From contig CAIXEV010000026.1 in the NCBI GenBank assembly GCA_903918555.1, positions 1 to 5,882 of the forward strand: 5,882 nt of DNA. The letters run 5' to 3'. The notes under the pieces are model-generated. The model was not told the origin of the DNA and ran no database searches. It saw only the letters and a list, made by a program, of their open reading frames with translations. This DNA comes from an uncultured bacterium (lineage in GTDB: Bacteria; Planctomycetota; Phycisphaerae; Phycisphaerales; SM1A02). A program made the translations under genes and the position numbers. Shown one piece after another: positions 1 through 4,837 of the stretch. Within the stretch, counting starts at the first letter, position 1, and the number at the start of each line of letters is the position of its first letter.

Positions 1-2
1 AC

Positions 3-116
3 CAGACCGCCTTCTTCTACGAGGGCGCCCTCGTCGAGGTGGGCGACACCGAGAAGATCTTCACGACGCCTAGGAACAAGCAGACCGAGGACTATGTGAC
101 CGGTCGCTTCGGCTGA
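3..116 (+). CDS. pstB: Phosphate ABC transporter ATP-binding protein PstB, C-terminal end (partial)
   Basis: Only the last 37 codons and the TGA stop are in the window; the gene begins upstream. The residues AFFYEGALVEVGDTEKIFTT followed by a segment ending TEDYVTGRFG are the characteristic C-terminus of PstB, where family members read much like FFY-G-L-E-G-T--IF--P----TEDY--GRFG. PstB is the cytoplasmic ATPase that powers the PstSCAB high-affinity phosphate importer. The nucleotide-binding motifs (Walker A, signature, Walker B) would lie upstream and cannot be checked. phoU follows after 20 bases on the same strand, the classic pst-phoU order, so co-transcription is likely. The family call is firm because of the diagnostic C-terminal motif and the neighbour; whether the rest of the gene is intact is unknown. 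Confidence 0.93.
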   Translation, partial: QTAFFYEGALVEVGDTEKIFTTPRNKQTEDYVTGRFG

Positions 117-125
117 AATCCGCGC

Positions 126-131
126 GAGGGA
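126..131 (+). promoter_or_regulatory. Ribosome binding site of phoU
   Basis: GAGGGA lies five bases before the ATG at 137, a good Shine-Dalgarno match at normal spacing. It sits inside the 20-base gap after pstB and fixes the phoU start. It shows that this genome does use Shine-Dalgarno sites, in contrast to aroK, ilvC and uppP further right. Confidence 0.7.
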
Positions 132-136
132 ACGCC

Positions 137-793
137 ATGGCAGTCAACCTTCAGTCCAGAGTCATCGACCTCCGCCGCAACCTGCTCGCCTTGGGCGCGC
201 TCGTCGAGCAGCGCGTCGCCGGCGTCATCGAGGTCATCCGCGACGGCGATGTCGAGCTCGCGCGCAAGATCCGCTCGAGCGACGCGGAGATCGACGAGAT
301 GCAGATCGAGCTCGAGACCGAGTGCACGCGGCTTCTCGCCCTCGGCAGCCCCGTCGCGAGCGACCTTCGCCTCATCCTCACGACGATGCGCGTCTCGAAC
401 GAGCTCGAGCGCATCGCCGACATGTGCAAGGGCATCTCGAAGCGCGTGATCCGGCTCGTCGAGTCTGGCAGCTACCGCTACCCGGCCTCGCTCGTGCAGA
501 TGGCCGAGGGAGCGCTCGCGATGCTTCGCGATGTGCTCGTCGCGTTCTCGAACAGCGACACGAAGCTCTGCCTCGAGATCCGCCGCGCCGACAACTACAT
601 CGACAACCTCAACCGCGAGGTCGTCGCGTGGGCGCGCGAGTGGATCGAGAGCGAGGTCGAGAAGACCGCCGCCGCGATCGAGCTGATCTCGATCGGGCAG
701 CGCGTGGAGCGGCTCGCCGACATCGTGACCGCGATCGCAGAGGACACCTTCTTCCTCGTCGAAGGTCGCCTCGTCCGTCACGGCGCCGAGTAG
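137..793 (+). CDS. phoU: Phosphate-signalling protein PhoU
   Basis: This 218-residue cytoplasmic protein has the usual PhoU length and its two tandem three-helix PhoU domains. Each carries the metal-binding E-x3-D signature: NELERIAD with E91/D95, and QRVERLAD with E191/D195, exactly 100 residues apart as expected for the duplicated fold. The C-terminus (AEDTFFLVEGRLVRH) is also typical. PhoU is known to link the Pst transporter to the PhoR sensor kinase and to restrain phosphate uptake and Pho-regulon expression when phosphate is plentiful. The ATG start is supported by GAGGGA five bases upstream and by the position just after pstB. Operon membership with pst genes is inferred from 20-base spacing. 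No obvious intrinsic terminator follows. The family assignment is near certain; the regulatory role here is by analogy. Confidence 0.96.
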   Translation: MAVNLQSRVIDLRRNLLALGALVEQRVAGVIEVIRDGDVELARKIRSSDAEIDEMQIELETECTRLLALGSPVASDLRLILTTMRVSNELERIADMCKGISKRVIRLVESGSYRYPASLVQMAEGALAMLRDVLVAFSNSDTKLCLEIRRADNYIDNLNREVVAWAREWIESEVEKTAAAIELISIGQRVERLADIVTAIAEDTFFLVEGRLVRHGAE

Positions 794-943
794 GCGGCTT
801 CGGGCAGGTTCCGATAGATCGCTCGCTCGCGCGACGCGGAGGGCCGCGGCGCCCGCACGGTTGTCACAATCGGCATAAACCGACCGAAACGATCGGCGAG
901 GATCGCCCATTGCTTGCAAAAGATTCAAGCATGGTGGCATCGC

Positions 944-1519
944 GTGGATCACGGCGTAGACTCGCGGGAGTCGCAGCACGGCTTACGCGTTGCGACCGGA
1001 CACCCGCTCGTGATCCCGGACCGTCACAATCCCAAGACGCGAAGAGAACTGCTGATCCAGGCGGCGGACGATGCCGCTCGGGATTCAGTTCGGGATTCAG
1101 TTCGGGGCCGCCCCGCGCCGCTGCGCGCGCGCAAGCTCGCGGTCGCCGAAGAGATGCTCCGCGCCCGCGAGGCGACGCAGGGCCGCGGCCTCGATCCGAT
1201 GGATCCGCGCTGGGCGCTTGCCTGCGCAGCGCGTGACTCGCTGCAGGGCGCGGTGCTGACCTACGAGAACCGGCGCAAGCTGATGCGGCTCGCGCAGCGC
1301 GTGGGCATCCGCGCGTTCGATGCGAACCTCATCGTCGCGATCGTCCAGGACCGCGCGCGCCGCGGCGAGCCGATCGAGAGCGCCGTCGATGCGATCGGCG
1401 TGGTCCCGCGTCCTGCCGCGCGCGCGGGCGCCTTCGTCACGGCATGGATCTGGGCCGCGGCCATCCTCATCGCGGTGCTCGTGGATGTGGTGCTGATCGG
1501 CTGGCTCATCCTGCAGTAG
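944..1519 (+). CDS. Hypothetical tail-anchored membrane protein
   Basis: I do not recognise this protein. From the GTG at 944 it is 191 residues. The N-terminal third is polar and probably disordered; residues about 46-54 contain a duplicated RDSV encoded by a 12-base tandem repeat. The middle (about 60-150) is Arg/Ala-rich and looks helical, with segments DPMDPRWALACAARDSLQ, ENRRKLMRLAQRVGIRAFDA and NLIVAIVQDRARRGE. Residues about 163-190 form one strong hydrophobic helix ending one residue before the stop, so it should be tail-anchored with its bulk in the cytoplasm; an Asp (about 181) sits within the helix. The start is uncertain: GGTGG (933-937) precedes the GTG, while an in-frame TTG at 914 has GAGGA eleven bases upstream. 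Its last 14 bases overlap convergent rnc. No signal peptide or catalytic motif is seen. Confidence 0.7.
   Translation: MDHGVDSRESQHGLRVATGHPLVIPDRHNPKTRRELLIQAADDAARDSVRDSVRGRPAPLRARKLAVAEEMLRAREATQGRGLDPMDPRWALACAARDSLQGAVLTYENRRKLMRLAQRVGIRAFDANLIVAIVQDRARRGEPIESAVDAIGVVPRPAARAGAFVTAWIWAAAILIAVLVDVVLIGWLILQ
1079..1102 (+). repeat. In-frame 12-base tandem repeat, two copies
   Basis: CGGGATTCAGTT occurs twice head to tail with no mismatch, and a further CGGG follows. Being a multiple of three it duplicates four residues (RDSV RDSV, then R) in the hypothetical protein without disturbing its frame. It looks like a recent slippage or small duplication in a poorly constrained linker. Confidence 0.9.
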
Positions 1520-2246
1520 CGTCTTCGGGAAGCACGCGAATCTCGCCGCTTTCCGACCGTTCGACAAAGCCGAGCTCGACCAGCGCCTCGAGTGCAGCCT
1601 GCTGCTCCGCGGACTTCTTGCTCATGCCCCAGCAGGCGGGGAAGCGTCGCGTTCCGGCCTCGACGCAGATCTCGAAGCACTTGGCGTGGTCGGGCCCCTT
1701 CTCGTCGAGCACGATGTAGACGGGCGAGCCGAGATCGCGGCGCTGCAGCGACTGCTGCAGCACGCTCTTGAAGTTCTGCTGGTGGCCGAGCCGCGCCGAT
1801 TCCTCGATGCGCGCGTCGAGAAGCCGCAGGATGATCGCGCGCGCCGGCTCGATGCCGCCGTCGAGGTACACCGCGCCGATCACCGACTCGAAGAGCGCCG
1901 CGAGCAGCGACTGCGGGAGGTTGGTGCGGTCGCCCATCCCCTTCCCCAGCTGGACCGCGTCGGCGAGCCCAAGCTCGATGGCGATCTCGGCGCAGACGCG
2001 CCGGCTGACCGCGTTTGACTTGATCTTGGTGAGCTCGCCCTCGAGCTCGTTCGGGAATCGGCGGTAGAGGCGGTCGCAGACGACCGCCCCGAGGATCGCG
2101 TCGCCGAGGAACTCGAGGCGCTCGTTGCTCGCGGTCCGAACCGCGGCGACCGACGCGTGCACCAAGGCCTGCGCGAGCAGGCGCTGGTCCTGAAACCGAT
2201 AATCAATGCGCTGCTCGATGACCTCGAGCGGAACCGCGTCGTCCAT
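1506..2246 (-). CDS. rnc: Ribonuclease III
   Basis: RNase III cleaves double-stranded RNA and matures rRNA precursors and some mRNAs in the cytoplasm. From the ATG at 2246 the protein is 246 residues. The catalytic domain spans about 8-150, with the signature NERLEFLGDAIL (E45, D49) and a second metal-site helix ending in E120, then VIGAVYLDGG. The dsRNA-binding domain spans about 156-227: NFKSVLQQ, GPDHAKCF and the RNA-contacting GMSKKSAEQQAA. The residue matching E. coli D114 is Ala117 (codon 1896-1898), so one of four metal-binding acids is missing. The start was chosen for family length; no clear Shine-Dalgarno precedes it. An in-frame ATG at 2354 would add 36 residues, and the codons between show strongly GC-rich third positions, so a longer N-terminus is possible. 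The 3' end overlaps the convergent hypothetical gene by 14 bases. Confidence 0.94.
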   Translation of the reverse strand: MDDAVPLEVIEQRIDYRFQDQRLLAQALVHASVAAVRTASNERLEFLGDAILGAVVCDRLYRRFPNELEGELTKIKSNAVSRRVCAEIAIELGLADAVQLGKGMGDRTNLPQSLLAALFESVIGAVYLDGGIEPARAIILRLLDARIEESARLGHQQNFKSVLQQSLQRRDLGSPVYIVLDEKGPDHAKCFEICVEAGTRRFPACWGMSKKSAEQQAALEALVELGFVERSESGEIRVLPEDATAG

Positions 2247-2461
2247 GGATTCTGCCGGGGAGCCCCGGCCCTCGTTCGAGATCCTGTTCAAGACCTCGTC
2301 CCGAGGCTCGCGCTCCAGGCGCCGCGACCATCGCGGCGGCTGGAGGACTGGCATCGGGCTTCTGCACCGTACATTCGAATCGGCCAGCGAGAAGCCGCCC
2401 CGCACCAATTTCGTCGGTTCGGCGTTTGTCGGGGCGCTTTCCCGCCCGCCCGTGCATGGGG

Positions 2462-2490
2462 TTGCATGGCGCGGCGGCTTCTGTTAGCCT
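2462..2490 (+). promoter_or_regulatory. Probable sigma-70-type promoter of rpmH
   Basis: TTGCAT (2462-2467) and TAGCCT (2485-2490) are separated by exactly 17 bases, fitting weak -35 and reasonable TAnnnT -10 elements. Transcription would begin around 2496-2498, giving a leader of about 20 bases that contains the Shine-Dalgarno site of rpmH. The -35 matches consensus only in its TTG, so this is a candidate based on spacing and position. Confidence 0.5.
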
Positions 2491-2505
2491 TGTCGACCCG
2501 CCCCC

Positions 2506-2510
2506 GAGGA
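2506..2510 (+). promoter_or_regulatory. Ribosome binding site of rpmH
   Basis: GAGGA lies five bases before the ATG at 2516. It decides the start in favour of a 44-residue bL34 over longer in-frame readings that begin as far back as 2426, upstream of the probable promoter. Confidence 0.75.
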
Positions 2511-2515
2511 CTGCC

Positions 2516-2650
2516 ATGCATTACCCGCACAAGATCAGCCGCATCAAGAAGGTCCGAGCCACTGGCTTCCGCAAGCGCATGTCCACGCGCAAGGGCCGCA
2601 AGATCATCAACTCGAAGCGTCGCCTTGGTCGCAAGATCCGCGTTCGCTGA
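2516..2650 (+). CDS. rpmH: Large-subunit ribosomal protein bL34
   Basis: The product is 44 residues, the normal bL34 size, and very basic. It keeps the family core: TGFRKRMSTRKGRKII aligns with the HGFRARMATKNGRKVL-type stretch of other bL34 proteins, followed by a KRRLGRK tail. bL34 is a late-assembling 50S protein bound within 23S rRNA. The N-terminus MHYPHKISRIKK differs from the common MKRTYQPS form; I associate the MHYPH beginning with Planctomycetes, from memory only. The start is fixed by GAGGA five bases upstream. In most bacteria rnpA (RNase P protein) follows rpmH, often near dnaA and yidC; here the gene is followed within 50 bases by a strong terminator, so it is a single-gene transcript. 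rnc is divergent upstream. Confidence 0.95.
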   Translation: MHYPHKISRIKKVRATGFRKRMSTRKGRKIINSKRRLGRKIRVR

Positions 2651-2700
2651 GTGAGATCGAGTCCGCCGTCCGCGGCGAGACTTCCCGAACCGAACACTCG

Positions 2701-2731
2701 GCACCGCGCATGGCGCGGTGCTGTCTTTTTT
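2701..2731 (+). terminator. Intrinsic terminator after rpmH
   Basis: GCACCGCGC (2701-2709) pairs perfectly with GCGCGGTGC (2713-2721) across a three-base ATG loop: a 9-bp, almost all-GC stem. A T-rich run follows, with six consecutive T at 2726-2731. It is the best terminator in the window. It isolates rpmH from aroK, whose start lies only 21 bases beyond it. Confidence 0.9.
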
Positions 2732-2739
2732 CACCCCGC

Positions 2740-2745
2740 TACCCT
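2740..2745 (+). promoter_or_regulatory. Candidate -10 element for leaderless aroK transcript
   Basis: TACCCT ends six bases before the aroK ATG at 2752, so RNA would start at or next to the start codon. There is no Shine-Dalgarno sequence, and the terminator immediately upstream demands a new promoter. The 18 bases before the ATG match those before ilvC at 16 positions. No convincing -35 was found at the expected distance, which falls in the terminator stem. Confidence 0.5.
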
Positions 2746-2751
2746 GCCCGC

Positions 2752-3276
2752 ATGCGGAAGCATGTCCTTTTGATCGGCCTGCGCGCCGCCGGCAAGTCGA
2801 CGCTTGGTGCGTCGCTCGCCGCGCAGCTTGGCGTCGGCTTTCTCGACCTCGACGACCTCACGGCGCGCGAGCTTGGCGCTGCGTCGGCGGGCGATGCCCT
2901 GCGGACGGCGGGCGAGCCTGCGTTCCGCGAGGCTGAGACGCGCGCGCTGCGCGCAGCGTGCGATGAGCCGGCGTGCGTGCTTGCGCTCGGTGGCGGCACC
3001 CCCACCGCGCCAGGCGCTGCGTCCTACATCGATTCTCTTCGGCGCGACGGGCGCGTGGCGGTCGTCTTCCTCGATCCGCCGTCAGCGGTGCTTGAGGCAC
3101 GGCTGCGCGAAAGCGCGGGCAACCGGCCGAGCCTCACGGGGCGCGGGGTCGTGGAGGAGATCGATGAGATCGCGCGGCGGCGGCGACCGCTCTACGCGGC
3201 GCTCGCGGACTTCACCTTCGCGGGCGAGGTCGACGCCGAATCGCTGGCGCGCGCGCTCGGCGACTCCGGGCGCTGA
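2752..3276 (+). CDS. aroK: Shikimate kinase
   Basis: This enzyme phosphorylates shikimate to shikimate 3-phosphate in the chorismate pathway (cytoplasm). The 174-residue protein has the usual length and motifs in order: Walker A GLRAAGKST (residues 9-17), the shikimate-contacting D34 in FLDLDD, FREAE with R59, the GGG loop at 80-82, the lid Arg in NRPSL (R125), and RRPLYAALAD near 144-153. The ATG at 2752 is chosen because it lies five residues before the first strand. An in-frame ATG at 2710 sits in the loop of the rpmH terminator and would add 14 unconserved residues. There is no Shine-Dalgarno sequence; a TACCCT six bases upstream suggests leaderless transcription. The final 85 bases overlap the end of the opposite-strand PilZ-like gene. 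aroK and aroL products are not distinguishable here. Confidence 0.93.
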   Translation: MRKHVLLIGLRAAGKSTLGASLAAQLGVGFLDLDDLTARELGAASAGDALRTAGEPAFREAETRALRAACDEPACVLALGGGTPTAPGAASYIDSLRRDGRVAVVFLDPPSAVLEARLRESAGNRPSLTGRGVVEEIDEIARRRRPLYAALADFTFAGEVDAESLARALGDSGR

Positions 3277-3638
3277 TCGTCGGCGCGCTTCAGCCACTTC
3301 TGCGAGAGGTAGCGCTTCAGCGTGTCTTCGGCGCCTTCCTTGAAGCTCTCGAACGCGACGACCATGCGGCGAGGACCTGGGTCGTCGACGACATCGAAGA
3401 CCTCGACGACGCGGCCGTTGGCTGCGATCGCCTCGGAGCAGCCCGGAAGCGTGATCTCGAGCTCGATCGGCGCGCGCTTCGGCAGCGCTTCGTCGAGTTC
3501 GAGCCGCACGCCGCCGAGGCTGACCTCGTAGATGTGGCCGTCGCCCGCCTCGCGGCCCTTGTGGACGACCGAGACCGACGAATACATGGGCTCGACGGTG
3601 AATCGATCGACGCGGGGGCGGTTGGTTGGGGTCGACAT
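3192..3638 (-). CDS. PilZ-like domain protein
   Basis: This is a small (148 residues) soluble protein with no signal peptide or membrane helix. Residues about 7-105 resemble a PilZ beta-barrel: an N-terminal Arg cluster NRPRVDR, then YEVSLGGVRLELDEALPK, then IELEITLPG, GRVVEVFDVV and GPRRMVVAFESF. PilZ domains bind cyclic di-GMP through RxxxR and (D/N)xSxxG; here the Arg pair is spaced RxxxxR and the second motif is ExSxxG, so binding is doubtful. Residues from about 116 form a Ser/Ala/Lys-rich tail that looks disordered and lies mostly within the 85-base overlap with aroK. The ATG at 3638 has no Shine-Dalgarno sequence. It is divergent from ilvC. The role is unknown; a surface- or motility-related c-di-GMP effector would be the family guess. 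Confidence 0.75.
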   Translation of the reverse strand: MSTPTNRPRVDRFTVEPMYSSVSVVHKGREAGDGHIYEVSLGGVRLELDEALPKRAPIELEITLPGCSEAIAANGRVVEVFDVVDDPGPRRMVVAFESFKEGAEDTLKRYLSQKWLKRADDQRPESPSARASDSASTSPAKVKSASAA

Positions 3639-3666
3639 GGGTGGCGCGGGCTGACCCCGCTCTTCC

Positions 3667-3681
3667 CCAATCGGTGATTGG
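3667..3681. promoter_or_regulatory. Perfect 6-3-6 inverted repeat, candidate operator
   Basis: CCAATC-GGT-GATTGG forms a perfect dyad in the 143-base spacer between the divergent PilZ-like gene and ilvC, 28 bases from the former's start. The half-sites are less GC-rich than their surroundings, as many protein-binding sites are. No terminator-like T run follows, and the 6-bp stem is weak as RNA structure. Binding by a regulator is inferred from position and symmetry alone. Confidence 0.35.
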
Positions 3682-3769
3682 CTCTCGGAACTTCAGGAAA
3701 TATCGGGAGAGGCGGACTGATCGACCGAGCCGTCACAGATCGACCCCCGTCCGCGCGGCGCGCCCCCGC

Positions 3770-3775
3770 TACGCT
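3770..3775 (+). promoter_or_regulatory. Candidate -10 element for leaderless ilvC transcript
   Basis: TACGCT ends six bases before the ATG at 3782, the same register as the element before aroK. The 18 bases before the two ATGs agree at 16 positions. There is no Shine-Dalgarno sequence. A clear -35 at about 17 bases is absent. Confidence 0.5.
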
Positions 3776-3781
3776 GCGCGC

Positions 3782-4804
3782 ATGGCTCAAGAGGGCGCGG
3801 CTCCCGAAGGCACGATCCTGCACGCGAAGGATGTCTCGACCGACGCCCTGCGCGGCCGCACGATCGCCGTGCTCGGTTACGGCAACCAGGGTCGAGCCCA
3901 CGCGCTCAACCTGCGGGATTCGGGGCTGACCGTCGTCGTCGGCGGCCGGGCGGGCTCCGAGAAGGTCGAGCTCGCGAAGCGCGAGGGTTTCGAGGCGGGC
4001 ACGCTCGCCGAAGCCGCGGCGCGCGCCGACCTCGCGATCGTGGCGCTGCCAGACCAGGCGCAGCCGTCCGCGTGGGGCAAGTGGATCGAGGACGCGCTGC
4101 CCGCGGGCGCCGTCGTCGGGTTCGTGCACGGCTTCGCGATCCGCTTTGGATTCATCGCGCCGCGCGCGGACCTCGGGGTCGTGCTCGTGGCGCCGAAGGG
4201 CCCTGGCGCGACGCTGCGCGCGCGCTACGAGGAGGGCCTCGGGATTCCCGCGCTGTTCGCGGTCGAGCGCGAGAACGCGGCACGGACGGCGCGGGCGGTC
4301 GCGCTCGCGTGGGGAGCCGGCATCGGCTGCGCGCGGAGCGGACTGATCGAGGCGAGCTTCGCGGCCGAGGCCGAGAGCGACCTCTTCGGCGAGCAGGCCG
4401 TGCTGTGCGGCGGGCTGCTTGCGCTCGTGCACGAGTCGTACGCGCTGCTTGTCGAGGCGGGGTACTCGCCCGAAGTCGCGTACATCGAGTGCTGCCACGA
4501 GGTGAAGCAGGTCGCGGATCTCTTGTACGCCCGCGGCCCGGACGGCATGCGCCGCGCGATCTCGGACACGGCCGAGTTCGGCGCGTTCGTCGCGGAACAA
4601 GCCCTCGTCGACGAGCACCTGCGCGCGAAGCTGCGGGCGCTCTTGGCCGATGTGCGGAGCGGCGCGTTCGCGCGGCGGTTCATGGACGACTACGGCCGCG
4701 GGCACCCCGAGTTCACGGCCTGGAGGCGCGCCGCGAGCGGCCACCCGATCGAGGCGGCAAGCGCGCGGGTGCGCGCGCTGATGCCGTGGCTGCGCGACGC
4801 GTGA
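3782..4804 (+). CDS. ilvC: Ketol-acid reductoisomerase (class I type)
   Basis: KARI converts acetolactate and acetohydroxybutyrate to dihydroxy acids with NAD(P)H and Mg2+ in valine, isoleucine and leucine synthesis. The 340-residue length fits class I. The N-terminal Rossmann domain begins TIAVLGYGNQGRAHALNLRD (27-46) and holds VHGF (H116) and APKGPG (K139). The C-terminal knotted domain has SDLFGEQ (D200, E204), AYIECCHE (E236, E240) and AISDTAE (S261), all metal- or substrate-binding residues, and ends HPIE...ALMPWL. It is divergent elsewhere: the usual KGPGH reads KGPGA, HGFNIHFG reads HGFAIRFG, and a Ser usual in the cofactor loop is Lys61. Upstream in-frame codons from 3626 cross the promoter region and are unconserved. 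No ilvB, ilvH or leu gene adjoins it; uppP follows after 33 bases. It may be a diverged paralogue. Confidence 0.9.
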   Translation: MAQEGAAPEGTILHAKDVSTDALRGRTIAVLGYGNQGRAHALNLRDSGLTVVVGGRAGSEKVELAKREGFEAGTLAEAAARADLAIVALPDQAQPSAWGKWIEDALPAGAVVGFVHGFAIRFGFIAPRADLGVVLVAPKGPGATLRARYEEGLGIPALFAVERENAARTARAVALAWGAGIGCARSGLIEASFAAEAESDLFGEQAVLCGGLLALVHESYALLVEAGYSPEVAYIECCHEVKQVADLLYARGPDGMRRAISDTAEFGAFVAEQALVDEHLRAKLRALLADVRSGAFARRFMDDYGRGHPEFTAWRRAASGHPIEAASARVRALMPWLRDA

Positions 4805-4825
4805 TGCCGCGGGCGATTCCGCGCC

Positions 4826-4831
4826 GATACT
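4826..4831 (+). promoter_or_regulatory. Candidate -10 element for leaderless uppP transcript
   Basis: GATACT ends six bases before the GTG at 4838, matching TATACT-like -10 sequences at five of six positions and sharing the register of the elements before aroK and ilvC. It lies in the 33-base gap after ilvC, which has no Shine-Dalgarno sequence. Read-through from ilvC is also possible. Confidence 0.4.
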
Positions 4832-4837
4832 CCCGCC

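Noticed and set aside
861..879. Possible Pho box (TTGTCACAAT) upstream of the hypothetical gene
   Set aside because: Only one CTGTCAT-like half is present, without a second direct repeat at 11-base spacing. The nine bases GTCACAATC recur at 1023 inside coding sequence, suggesting chance.
92..979. Minus-strand open frame of 295 codons opposite phoU
   Set aside because: It is a mirror of the phoU codon pattern, running across the pstB-phoU junction, with Asp/Arg/Ala-rich translation and no recognisable domain.
2651..2700. rnpA expected after rpmH
   Set aside because: No frame between the rpmH stop and the terminator or aroK encodes an RNase P protein-like sequence; the space is too short.
2710..2751. 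Upstream ATG as start of aroK
   Set aside because: This ATG is in the loop of the rpmH terminator; the extra 14 residues are not conserved, and the ATG at 2752 lies right before the first strand of the kinase fold.
3626..3781. Extended N-terminus of ilvC
   Set aside because: The in-frame extension crosses the divergent promoter region and the PilZ-like start, and it adds 52 residues not found in class I enzymes.
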